In this document: positions 16,313 to 24,577 of the stretch, piece after piece
How positions within the stretch are numbered: the stretch's first letter is position 1
Layout: the number at the start of each line of letters is the position of its first letter
Made by a program: the position numbers and the translations under genes
DNA from: Spirobacillus cienkowskii
GTDB taxonomy: Bacteria; Bdellovibrionota_B; Oligoflexia; Silvanigrellales; Silvanigrellaceae
DNA length: 47,029 nucleotides
Direction: 5' to 3'
Assembly: GCA_003339605.1 (NCBI GenBank)
Contig: QOVW01000070.1
Location: 1 to 47,029, forward strand
Notes under the pieces: model-generated
What the model was told of the DNA's origin: nothing
The model's database searches: none
What the model saw: the letters and a program-made list of their open reading frames with translations, nothing else

Positions 16313-17943
16313 TAATTAACATCCTTAGATTCTTTGTCTCCATCACCTTCTTCTGAATTATTTGTTGGCATAGAACTATCTGTGACAGAAAATTTTCCAT
16401 CTTCTTTCAGCACAAGAACCTGCCCAGGAGTTCCAATTTGCAGCATAACACCGCCAGCAAGCAAATTCTTTAAATACTCACTCGCTAAAACAACTTTATC
16501 AACGTTACTCGAAATATCTTTGCCAACTTGCTGCAAAGACTCCAAAGCGGATCGATCTGTATCCAAATGTTTGAACGATAACTCAACTTGATGCAAACCA
16601 CTTGAACATTGACTCGATGCCACCTCAGAATCCGATTTCGCCTCTCCAAGAGTGACAGAAACATGGTGAACCCAATCATGAACTTGTCGCATCACACTTT
16701 GTGCCTGTTCTAAACTATTCACAATTTCTAGCAATTTTTTCATCTCCAGCTGAATTGCCGCCAAACTACTTGTTCCTGCAGCAACAATCCCCGTTAAACT
16801 TGTTTCAACTTGATTGACCAAATCTCGAGCAAATGTCCCTGTCTCTGTAATTTTTCTAATTGTTCTAAACATTTCACGAGAGCGTGATTTGTTGCCTTCG
16901 CATAAATTTTTAGCTGTCCCTAGCTGATCGTCCAAACCTATTGCTTGTCTTGATAATTGCCCAATTTTTTCGCGTAGCTCTTTTAGCAATGAATCCGCGG
17001 TATTTGCTTTTTTTACCCCGGCTTCTATCACATCATGCCCCTCACGAATTGCTCCCATTGCCCCCGAAGTCTCTTCTTGAATAGCTTCAATACGATCATA
17101 AATATCTCGTGTAGCAGTACTCGACCTTTCGGCAAGCTTACGAATATCATCTGCAACCACAGCAAACCCTTTTCCTTGATCTCCTGCTCTTGCTGCTTCG
17201 ATACTTGCATTCAGGGCGAGTAAATTTGTTTGTTCTGAAATGTCATCAATCACTTCAATAATACTTCCAATATCTGAAACGCGATTTGCCAATATTGATA
17301 TTTTTTCTTGCACCGCATTCATCCGATCACGCCCTCCAATCATGGCAGAGGTGACACCCTGAATCGCTTCTCGGGTATTTTGCGAATGCTGAAATACCTC
17401 GTTTTGCAATACTTGGGTTTTACTCATCAATTCATCCCAACTTTTAACCACTTCTGTTAATTGCTCTGTTTGATCTTGAAATGTATTAAAATCATGCAAT
17501 AGGTCTGAGCCAAGACGTCCCCATGCGCGACTTCTATCTGCCGTTTTTCTTGTTTCTGCTAAAGAATGACGGCTCATCACAATACTTTCTCTAATGTAAT
17601 CAGAAGTGACATTAAGAGTGATGATGCTTTCACCAATTGCTTGTCGTGTATTGTCTAAATTAAAAGATGCTCTTTGTATTTCTCGATCTTTGGTTTTTCT
17701 AAATTCTAGTAGATTTCCTAAATTATCAGTTACACTTGAAACATTATCGCTAATTTTTCGAAATTGCCCTTGTAATGCAAGTAAAAACTGCCTATCTGCC
17801 TCGATGTCTGTGCTCTGAGAAAACGCAACAAGTTCATTCAACCTTCTAATTGAGATCATCAATTGTCGCTGCGCGCTTAACATAGACGCCATGCAGTCTG
17901 ATGCTGATAATGATGTGTTATCATTATTTAAATCATTTTCCAC
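16312..17943 (-). CDS. Soluble methyl-accepting chemotaxis-type protein
   Basis: A 543-residue, almost entirely coiled-coil protein. The conserved MCP hairpin tip that binds CheA/CheW is intact at about residues 225-275 (ISEQTNLLALNASIEAARAG followed by GKGFAVVADDIRKLAERS). There is no membrane helix and no recognisable sensor domain; long helices precede and follow the tip. A cytoplasmic receptor, or one that takes its input from a partner protein, is likely. The C-terminus ends in a charged Glu/Asp/Lys tail. It is 42 bases downstream of the MshEN-domain gene and overlaps the flagellin-like gene by one base, so these three proteins are probably made together. Confidence 0.92.
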   Translation of the reverse strand: MENDLNNDNTSLSASDCMASMLSAQRQLMISIRRLNELVAFSQSTDIEADRQFLLALQGQFRKISDNVSSVTDNLGNLLEFRKTKDREIQRASFNLDNTRQAIGESIITLNVTSDYIRESIVMSRHSLAETRKTADRSRAWGRLGSDLLHDFNTFQDQTEQLTEVVKSWDELMSKTQVLQNEVFQHSQNTREAIQGVTSAMIGGRDRMNAVQEKISILANRVSDIGSIIEVIDDISEQTNLLALNASIEAARAGDQGKGFAVVADDIRKLAERSSTATRDIYDRIEAIQEETSGAMGAIREGHDVIEAGVKKANTADSLLKELREKIGQLSRQAIGLDDQLGTAKNLCEGNKSRSREMFRTIRKITETGTFARDLVNQVETSLTGIVAAGTSSLAAIQLEMKKLLEIVNSLEQAQSVMRQVHDWVHHVSVTLGEAKSDSEVASSQCSSGLHQVELSFKHLDTDRSALESLQQVGKDISSNVDKVVLASEYLKNLLAGGVMLQIGTPGQVLVLKEDGKFSVTDSSMPTNNSEEGDGDKESKDVN

Positions 17944-17985
17944 AAATCACCTCGACAAATAAAAAGCAAGATTTACTAATAAAAT

Positions 17986-19101
17986 TTATGAAGACTCTTT
18001 CATTTTTAAAACTAATTTTAAAATTGGATCAATGGCATACGCAATTGGGTTTTGATTATTGCTAACACGTGACGTTAAATTTCCCTGTACAGAAAAATCA
18101 TGGCCAACAATCTGATAATTTGCTTCATCAAGAAGCGACACAGAAAGTTGATACGGACCGAGCAAGTTATTGATAAGTTCAATTGCTTGACTTTTATCGG
18201 ACATCATTGAAACTTTGACAAGTGCAGAACTAGCAAGCGCCGAAATCTGAGAGATATAAGTTTCATCAAAATCCTGAGGTTTGCTTTCAAAAATGTCGTC
18301 TTGTGACATGTTATCAGGTGGTATATCATCCGCTAATAAGCCTGTTGATGAATCAACTTCACTGCTACTTGAATCTTCTAACGGTTCAACAGATGGTGTA
18401 TTAAATAAATCAGGAGTATTTAAATCTGGGGCAGAAATTTCTGCAGAGGGTTCTTCATTTGAATTATTGCGTGGTTTTTGCAATTTTTTAGTTGGTATCG
18501 GCATACTTGACTCTGCAAAATCTTCAACTTCTGCAGTCATATCAGGAGATAAATTATTTCCTGCAACATTGTTATTGACGCTAAATGATTGGCTTTCTAT
18601 TGGGATCTCATAGCGCAATCCACCAATAACTCCCCGAGAACGCTCAATGACTGTTGTCAATTTTAAATTTGGGATACTGACTCTGTAAATTCTAGAAAGA
18701 CCTTCTGCAAGCTGATATACAGTTGCCGCAATCGCAATGATTCTTTTATTTAAAAAAAATCGCAATTGTTGAATTGCCCCCCTATCGGAAGGGTCTTCCA
18801 TCGCAATATATAATGCAGAATTTTCTTCTCCTAATCCAAAGCAACTGTAATGGATTGCAAGATCTATAGGAACATAGGCTTGATAACTTTCATCAAGTTT
18901 CGAAATTGCTTGATTGCCCAATGCGTTGACTCGAAAATACCTTTGTAGATATTCTTGAATTTGTTCTGGCGAAGCGATATTTAATGAACGCAAAATACGA
19001 ACAGGATTTTCGCCAAGTTCTTTGCAAGTTTTTCTTAAGGCAATAAGTTCTCCTGAAGACAGGTACCCATCTTGCTGCATGACTTGAAGCAAATCGTACA
19101 T
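17986..19101 (-). CDS. MshEN (GspE N-terminal) domain protein
   Basis: Residues 1-150 match the GspE/MshE N-terminal domain: a DGYLSSGEL start, a helix bundle ending QEYLQRYFRV, then the VPIDLAIHYSCFGLGEE segment and ALYIAMEDPSDRGAIQQLRF. In MshE-type ATPases this domain binds c-di-GMP; whether the binding residues are kept here is not clear by eye. There is no ATPase domain. Residues about 160-285 are a Ser/Pro/Asp-rich linker, followed by a small C-terminal domain of about 85 residues. It is the first gene of the operon with the chemoreceptor and the flagellin-like gene, so it may provide the signal input or scaffold. Confidence 0.8.
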   Translation of the reverse strand: MYDLLQVMQQDGYLSSGELIALRKTCKELGENPVRILRSLNIASPEQIQEYLQRYFRVNALGNQAISKLDESYQAYVPIDLAIHYSCFGLGEENSALYIAMEDPSDRGAIQQLRFFLNKRIIAIAATVYQLAEGLSRIYRVSIPNLKLTTVIERSRGVIGGLRYEIPIESQSFSVNNNVAGNNLSPDMTAEVEDFAESSMPIPTKKLQKPRNNSNEEPSAEISAPDLNTPDLFNTPSVEPLEDSSSSEVDSSTGLLADDIPPDNMSQDDIFESKPQDFDETYISQISALASSALVKVSMMSDKSQAIELINNLLGPYQLSVSLLDEANYQIVGHDFSVQGNLTSRVSNNQNPIAYAIDPILKLVLKMKESS

Positions 19102-19245
19102 ATGTCTTTCCTTAAACCTTAAGTTCCTTTAAATGTTATTGACTTACTTGACTCACGATACTTTCATCTTAAGCTATTTCGGTTCTTGGAAGACGCACAG
19201 TTCTTCCCAGATATGAATTTGACGATAAATACAGGAATTAAAATT

Positions 19246-19845
19246 ATGAGCCGCTCCGACCTCGCATCAGAAAGAAAAATTCAAATCATTAATGCAACTA
19301 TAGAATGTATCACTCGTTACGGATATAGCAATTTTTCAATGCAAGATGTTGCTAAAGTTGCCGATGTATCAAAAGGAATTATTCATTACTATTTTTTAAA
19401 TAAAGAAGATTTAATGATGACTGTCTTAGATCATGTTAGTAGTGATATTGAAAAACTGCTGCAATCAACAGAAATCAACTCAGATCCCGTAACTCGTCTT
19501 TCTAATGCAGTATGGATGTGCGCAAGTGTTGTGCAAAATAAACGAGAATATTATAGAATAAACATGGATTTTTGGACATTAATCGATCAAAAAGAAAAAG
19601 TGCGTCAAGAAGTTGCTAGCCATTATGCAAAATTTAGAAATTCAATTGCTATGATAATTCAACATGGCATAAATCTTGGCGTATTTCGTAATGGTGATGC
19701 AAATCAATATGCAAGTATGATTATTGCAATGATCGATGGAATAGCCTTACAATGGTTATTTGATGAAAGCGTTTTTCAAAATTACGATGATATCATAAAA
19801 TTTAGTGAAGAGGCTATGCTTAATTTTTTAGTAGTAAAAACTTAA
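19246..19845 (+). CDS. TetR/AcrR-family transcriptional regulator
   Basis: The 199-residue protein has the TetR helix-turn-helix near residues 12-55 (KIQIINATIECITRYGYSNFSM..VAKVADVSKGIIHYYFLNKEDL), followed by an all-helical ligand domain of the BetI/TetR_C_6 type. ATG 19246 is chosen because GGAA precedes it and the family normally starts a few residues before the helix-turn-helix; an earlier ATG at 19186 would add 20 unrelated residues. It is divergent from the MshEN operon and only 17 bases ahead of the Omp85 gene. It may control itself and that gene. No ligand can be inferred. Confidence 0.92.
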   Translation: MSRSDLASERKIQIINATIECITRYGYSNFSMQDVAKVADVSKGIIHYYFLNKEDLMMTVLDHVSSDIEKLLQSTEINSDPVTRLSNAVWMCASVVQNKREYYRINMDFWTLIDQKEKVRQEVASHYAKFRNSIAMIIQHGINLGVFRNGDANQYASMIIAMIDGIALQWLFDESVFQNYDDIIKFSEEAMLNFLVVKT

Positions 19846-19862
19846 GGTAATAATTACAAACT

Positions 19863-21278
19863 GTGTCTTTAATTTATATATATAAAATCCTAAACCGTAA
19901 ATTACAAGTAATAATTAAAATATTTTTTTTATTGTTAACTTTTAATTTTAATACTTTTGCTACAGAATACAACGAGACTAACAAAAGTTTTCTTCAAAAA
20001 ACACTTACTACAGAAGAAGCAGAAGGTTTAACTATAAATTCTATTAAAACAGAAGGTAACAATAGAACCAGTGATGATATTATTTTATTGAATTTCGACT
20101 TTAAAGAAGGAGAGACATTTACAAATCAAAAAATAAAAAATTCAATACAAAATTTAAAAAATTTGCAAATTTTTTTATCAATTCAATATAAAATATATAA
20201 ATCTATTGATAATCCCCAAAAAATCGATATTGTCTTAGAATTTGATGAAAAATGGACTTTATTACCTTATGTTCTTTTTGGATCTGGTGGTGGAGTTTCT
20301 TATTATCTTTTAGGAATGTTTGATACCAATTTTATTGGCAGATTCTATACACTAAATTTTACATATGGCTGCAAAAGTCAAAATTGTTCGACGTATTTAT
20401 TTTTTAGAAACCCTAATGTATTTGGTTATCCATTTAACATAGTTACTTACCTAACACTTGAAAACAACGTTTTTAAAAAATATAACGAGCAAAGAAACGT
20501 TATAGGATCTTTTACAAATCATAAAAATAATATTAATATGTTTTCTGATTTTAAAATAAATCCTTCTTTTATGCTTGGATTAGGATTTGTATACACAAGT
20601 ATTTATACAGATGAAAAAGGACTTTCTGAATCTGAAAATACAACTAATAAAGTAAACAATTTTAATTTTCCAAAAAAAATTGATGCTTTTTCTTTACAAA
20701 CAAGACTGACTATTGGAAAAATTAATCATGATAATTTAAAGTCTGATGGTTTAGTTTTAACAACTATTTTTGATACAACTGTTGGAATAGCTAAAGAATT
20801 AACAAATAATTACAATGCCATTAATAATAACTTACTTTACTATAATTCAAACTTAAAAATTGGCTCTTTTCACATTCCTCTTCCAAGCCAATCTTATCTC
20901 GCAATTCGCGCTAATATAAGCATAAACACAAGCGAAATTGAAACAATGCATTATTATATTGGAGGCCTCGACAAAATTCGCGGATTTTATGATGGCGAGT
21001 TTTCAGGAAATTTTAGTTGGTTTAGTAACATCGAACTTCGCATACCAAGTTATATAAATCAGTACATTGCAATTCAGCATGCATTATTTTCTGACGCAGG
21101 ATATGCAAGCACAAACCTCAATGAGCTATTCTCTAACAAGATAGGCTTAAGTATTGGAACAGGTATTAGAATAATTCCATTAAAAGTAAACAGAGTTGCG
21201 CTCAGGTTTGACTTAGCCTATACGCTCAATCCCTTTAACACTTATGGCTTTAGTTTTGGTTTGCTTCAATTTTTTTAA
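19863..21278 (+). CDS. Small Omp85/BamA-TamA-like outer-membrane protein
   Basis: The 471-residue protein starts with GTG. It has a signal peptide (LLLTFNFNTFA), one POTRA-like domain (about residues 55-130: INSIKTEGNNRTSDDIILLNF...KIDIVLEFDEKWTLLP) and a C-terminal 16-strand-type barrel ending in Phe. The conserved loop-6 element appears as GGLDKIRGFYDGEF (family R-G-F/Y). BamA has five POTRA domains and TamA three, so this one is short and probably not the essential BamA. A role in exporting or inserting specific surface proteins is possible. It lies 17 bases after the TetR gene, probably in one transcript. The RBS is weak. Confidence 0.85.
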   Translation: MSLIYIYKILNRKLQVIIKIFFLLLTFNFNTFATEYNETNKSFLQKTLTTEEAEGLTINSIKTEGNNRTSDDIILLNFDFKEGETFTNQKIKNSIQNLKNLQIFLSIQYKIYKSIDNPQKIDIVLEFDEKWTLLPYVLFGSGGGVSYYLLGMFDTNFIGRFYTLNFTYGCKSQNCSTYLFFRNPNVFGYPFNIVTYLTLENNVFKKYNEQRNVIGSFTNHKNNINMFSDFKINPSFMLGLGFVYTSIYTDEKGLSESENTTNKVNNFNFPKKIDAFSLQTRLTIGKINHDNLKSDGLVLTTIFDTTVGIAKELTNNYNAINNNLLYYNSNLKIGSFHIPLPSQSYLAIRANISINTSEIETMHYYIGGLDKIRGFYDGEFSGNFSWFSNIELRIPSYINQYIAIQHALFSDAGYASTNLNELFSNKIGLSIGTGIRIIPLKVNRVALRFDLAYTLNPFNTYGFSFGLLQFF

Positions 21279-21334
21279 AAGCTATATTATAATTATTTAT
21301 GAGAATTTAAATATTTATTTAATAGGAGTTTTTT

Positions 21335-22048
21335 ATGCCTTTAAATTTAACCGCTCCAGGGAAAATACATAAATTATTTTTAAATAAATGCCCAATTCAT
21401 CATGTATCTGTAATTGGCCATGATCAATATTTTTGGAATGATCTCAAAAACACTCACCCATTATCCCTAAGCGCTAATAAATCAGCATCTCAAAAAATAT
21501 CTGATATAAATTTAATTAAACTAAAAAAATTTTCTCTCAATAGAACATTTATTCTTCTCTCAGGGGGCGATAAAACTCATATTGATGATAAGCTTTTATT
21601 GGAAAAAAAGGATTTAATTTTATCTTTAACTGCAGATTGCGTTGGTTTGGCTTTTTTTGAACTCATCAAAGTTATTAAAAAAATGGAAGCCAAAAAATTA
21701 GACTCTTTTGATCAACTTATGACAGCCGTAAATAATCTTACATTTGACACAGATGATGTTGGAATTATTATTAAACCACAAAAGCTTCAACAACTTAAAA
21801 ATAAATTTCTCAATCAAAAAATTTTCTATCATCATTCAGAAAAAATTAAAACTAAAAACTTTATAGAAAATATTTTTCCAGTATTTACTCCTCACGTTTT
21901 TGATGAAGAAATGATTGTTTATAATAAATTTGATTCTCTTGTTATTGGTGATTCTATTAATTATTTCTTAACAGAAGCAAATCAACTTGCCGTAGAGTTA
22001 AAAATTGATATTCAAAATGATAGTTCATTAAATTTCTTTAAAATTTAA
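21335..22048 (+). CDS. Protein of unknown function (237 aa)
   Basis: No family recognised. It is a soluble, Lys-rich protein with no signal peptide or membrane helix. Mixed alpha/beta character is suggested by short hydrophobic strands (VSVIGHD, RTFILLSGGD, LVIGDSINYF). A stretch near residues 90-110 (DLILSLTADCVGLAFFELIKVIKKM) is the most hydrophobic. The RBS is good (AGGAG before ATG). It converges with the flagellin gene, with a terminator-type hairpin between them. Confidence 0.65.
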   Translation: MPLNLTAPGKIHKLFLNKCPIHHVSVIGHDQYFWNDLKNTHPLSLSANKSASQKISDINLIKLKKFSLNRTFILLSGGDKTHIDDKLLLEKKDLILSLTADCVGLAFFELIKVIKKMEAKKLDSFDQLMTAVNNLTFDTDDVGIIIKPQKLQQLKNKFLNQKIFYHHSEKIKTKNFIENIFPVFTPHVFDEEMIVYNKFDSLVIGDSINYFLTEANQLAVELKIDIQNDSSLNFFKI

Positions 22049-22049
22049 A

Positions 22050-22080
22050 TGCCATACATCCTTAAAAAAGACGCATGGCA
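22050..22080 (-). terminator. Flagellin terminator hairpin
   Basis: On the minus strand an 11-bp stem with two G-U pairs (TGCCATGCGTC with GATGTATGGCA) closes a 9-base T-rich loop, followed by TTTAAATTTT. On the plus strand the wobble pairs become A-C mismatches, so it should act mainly for the flagellin transcript. Confidence 0.55.
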
Positions 22081-22109
22081 CGCTATAGGGTAATGAAATG
22101 ATCACGAAA

Positions 22110-23078
22110 TTATCCAATTAACCGCATTGCAGCTCCAGGACTTTGGTTAGCTTGAGCAAGTACTGCAACACCACCTTGTTTCAGAATACCAGATTGTGCG
22201 AGTTTTGCTGACTCTTCTGCAAAGTCTGTATCGCGGATACGGCTATTTGCTGCAGAGTAGTTTTCTGATTGAACTGCTAAGTTTGCAATTGTTGAGAAGA
22301 GACGGTTTTGTTGTGCACCCATATCTGCACGAAATTCTGACACCTTAGTGATTGCATCATCAAGTTTATTAATAGAAAGCTGTGCGCGTCTCTTGGATGA
22401 TGTGATATTATCAGCATCCATAGCAACACCTGTAGATTCTATAGTTTCATCGCTCGCGCGACCCAACCCTAAACCAACAGTTGTGGTGTTGATTTTATCA
22501 AAATTCAAACGAATAATGTTAACAGGGTTACGCCCAAATTCTTCATTAAATGGCTCTTCAATCGAATCTGTAGCAAGAGTCCAGTTTTTTCCTACTTGTA
22601 CTTCAAGTGGAGGAATATTCGATTTTTTAGTCATTGACTCTGGTAGGCCTTCAATACCGCCAGTTAACAATAACGTACCGTTGTATTCAGTAGAATTTGT
22701 AATACGATCGATTTCGTCTTTTAGAGCATTAAATTCTTTGTGAATAAATCCACGCTCTGTATTACCAAAAGTATCTGACGCACCTTGCACTGCAAGCTCA
22801 CGCAAACGAGTTAATATATTACCAATCTCGTTCATGCCCCCTTCTGCAGTTTGCAGCAAAGAAATACCGTCACTTGCATTTCTTTTTGCCATGTTAAGAC
22901 CACGAATGTCAGCTTTTAATTTTTCGCTAATAGCAAGACCAGCAGCATCATCTGAAGCCTTGTTAATGCGATAACCAGAGCTCACCTTCTCAATGGACTC
23001 ATCATTTTGTTTGGTGGTAATGCTCAAAGCCCGTTGGGCATTAAGGGATTGGATGTTGGTTTGTATACGCAAACCCAT
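22110..23078 (-). CDS. fliC: Flagellin
   Basis: A 322-residue filament subunit with complete D0/D1 regions at both ends: NAQRALSITTKQNDESIEKV-SSGYRINKASDDAAGLAISEKL, then LLQTAEGGMNEIGNILTRLRELAVQ, and at the C-terminus IRDTDFAEESAKLAQSGIL and a final GAAMRLIG. The surface domain (about residues 145-220) is short, so the filament should be thin-walled and simple. The start has a very strong RBS (AAGGAGGAG). A second, degenerate paralogue is at 15392-16312. Export is by the flagellar type III system and needs no signal peptide. A glycosyltransferase-TPR gene lies 1.5 kb away on the other side of thyX. Confidence 0.97.
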   Translation of the reverse strand: MGLRIQTNIQSLNAQRALSITTKQNDESIEKVSSGYRINKASDDAAGLAISEKLKADIRGLNMAKRNASDGISLLQTAEGGMNEIGNILTRLRELAVQGASDTFGNTERGFIHKEFNALKDEIDRITNSTEYNGTLLLTGGIEGLPESMTKKSNIPPLEVQVGKNWTLATDSIEEPFNEEFGRNPVNIIRLNFDKINTTTVGLGLGRASDETIESTGVAMDADNITSSKRRAQLSINKLDDAITKVSEFRADMGAQQNRLFSTIANLAVQSENYSAANSRIRDTDFAEESAKLAQSGILKQGGVAVLAQANQSPGAAMRLIG

Positions 23079-23102
23079 AGCTTGTCTCCTCCTTGAAACT
23101 CA

Positions 23103-23119
23103 CCGCAGTCCAAAAGCCA
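23103..23119 (-). promoter_or_regulatory. Possible sigma-54-type promoter of flagellin
   Basis: On the minus strand TGGCTTTTGGACTGCGG has GG and GC separated by ten bases, as in the -24/-12 elements, and lies 26 bases before the start codon. The -12 half (CTGC) is imperfect, and the transcript leader would be only about 15 bases. Confidence 0.28.
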
Positions 23120-23154
23120 CTTGAAAACTGGGTGCGGCCATCCTTGGCCTAAAA

Positions 23155-23199
23155 TAGAAAAAAATGTACCGTGTTGGCGAATTGCCGCAAGTACATTTT
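23155..23199 (-). terminator. Terminator after thyX
   Basis: AAAATGTAC (23161-23169) and GTACATTTT (23191-23199) are perfect 9-bp inverse arms. An inner GGC/GCC stem adds stability, and on the minus strand the 3' arm runs into a longer T tract. It separates thyX from the flagellin gene. Confidence 0.6.
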
Positions 23200-23239
23200 G
23201 CATGTCGGAATATTTTTGCCATCCTGTAGAAAAATTTAA

Positions 23240-23962
23240 TTACTTTTCTGCAGACATTAATGCTTCAATTGAATAAGGGCAAATGGGATCAATCAATTGT
23301 TTAATTGCTCGCGCAAGATTTCTAATTTCTAGTTGTGCTCCATCATGATCGCGTAATTTTACAAAATGCGCTGCGGCTTCTAGAGAAGCGGTCCAAACAA
23401 GTGAATTTTTAAAACAAATTGGCATCACCATGCGAGCCTGCTCTCTGCAAACACCCATTTCTAATAATTTTTTGTAAGAGGTATAAGTCTGTTCAATTGT
23501 CTCAAGATACAGAGATTTTGCGGCATGATTTTCTGAGATACAATCCCCCTCTGTCGACGCTTGTTTATTGCTTTTGTGTTGTTTGCGAAATTCTGCAGGG
23601 ACATGAAACTCAGGTTCAAACTCAACGTAACGGCCAGAAATTTCGTTCCATGTTGTGGCGGATTCTTTAAACTCACCACTTGTAAAAGAACAACCAACTT
23701 GATGTTTATAGAGTTGCCTGCAAACAACTTCTGATACACCTTCTAGCGCAAACGAAAAGATAACATGCCTAAAAGGGCTCATGTGCTTATGATGAGCAAG
23801 ATATTTTATCAGTTTTAGATCTTTATCATCCAACTCTAATTTTTTTTTGCCAAAACTCACTCTTGCCGCATTCACAACAGAAAGATCACTACCCATATAA
23901 TCCATTAACGTAACAGAGCCGTCATCAACTTGAATTTTTGACCCAATCAATTTTTCTTTCAT
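23240..23962 (-). CDS. thyX: Flavin-dependent thymidylate synthase ThyX
   Basis: This 240-residue protein makes dTMP from dUMP with methylene-tetrahydrofolate and FAD/NAD(P)H. Family features are VVNAARVSFGKK, LAHHKHMSPFRHVIFSF, VCRQLYKHQ, NEISGRYVE and the C-terminal RNLARAIKQLI. The classical ThyX motif RHRxxSxNExSxR is altered: KHQVG stands in place of RHR, and about 17 extra residues separate it from NEISGRY. Variants of this kind exist in the family, but the residue roles would need alignment. ATG 23962 is chosen for its AGGAGAT RBS; the frame is open to 24049. The gene is single, opposite in direction to the glycosyltransferase group, and ends in its own terminator. Confidence 0.93.
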   Translation of the reverse strand: MKEKLIGSKIQVDDGSVTLMDYMGSDLSVVNAARVSFGKKKLELDDKDLKLIKYLAHHKHMSPFRHVIFSFALEGVSEVVCRQLYKHQVGCSFTSGEFKESATTWNEISGRYVEFEPEFHVPAEFRKQHKSNKQASTEGDCISENHAAKSLYLETIEQTYTSYKKLLEMGVCREQARMVMPICFKNSLVWTASLEAAAHFVKLRDHDGAQLEIRNLARAIKQLIDPICPYSIEALMSAEK

Positions 23963-24127
23963 CAGAATGATCTCCTTAAAATAACGAGATAAAATTTGCC
24001 TATCGCAAAGAAAAAAATGCAGGATTTTAGCCAAAAAAGCAACATGCATTCAAAATTGATTAATAGTAGAGCAATCAAATAAAATTAAAAGTGTCTGCAT
24101 CAAAAAAATTTACAGGAAGGTATTTGC

Positions 24128-24571
24128 GTGGATAATACTGAAGATCAACAATTTTTAGCATATCACAAATTCATTTCGGAACTTTCCAAAGGCTTTGATT
24201 TATCTCCATTAAAACAAGAATTTGAACATTTTTGGCGCAGATGGACTTTCCTACATACATCCTTATGCAATCAAATAAATATAAAAAATCCGAATAAAAT
24301 TTTATCAGAAGAAGAACTTACCCTTTTAACAAAAAAATTTTTAAAAAAAAGAGAAGGTATGGTCTCTGCTTTTATTCAAGGAATCAAGCACCATCCAAAA
24401 TTTAAAAGTGAAATTTCACTTTTACAAAATATTTTATGGGAGCACGATCTGAATTTTAAAAATCTTTTAAGTCATTTTCTCAAACTAATGCACACAGAAC
24501 TGGTGCGGGTTCAGTCTCATCGCAAAGTTTCAAATGCTTATATCAATTCTCAATCTTCGCTAAGAGGTTAA
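24128..24571 (+). CDS. Helical protein of unknown function (147 aa)
   Basis: GTG start with GGAAGG upstream. The predicted protein is all helical, with Trp/Phe/His-rich segments (FEHFWRRWTFLHTSL, LLQNILWEHDLNF) and no signal peptide. No family recognised. Its stop is six bases ahead of the glycosyltransferase-TPR gene, so they form one transcript. A chaperone or adaptor role for that enzyme or for flagellin would fit the context but is only inference. Confidence 0.6.
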   Translation: MDNTEDQQFLAYHKFISELSKGFDLSPLKQEFEHFWRRWTFLHTSLCNQINIKNPNKILSEEELTLLTKKFLKKREGMVSAFIQGIKHHPKFKSEISLLQNILWEHDLNFKNLLSHFLKLMHTELVRVQSHRKVSNAYINSQSSLRG

Positions 24572-24577
24572 CATAAG

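Noticed and set aside
23079-23240. Sigma-28 promoter before flagellin
   Set aside because: No TAAA and GCCGATAA pair with correct spacing could be found; only a weak sigma-54-like element remains.
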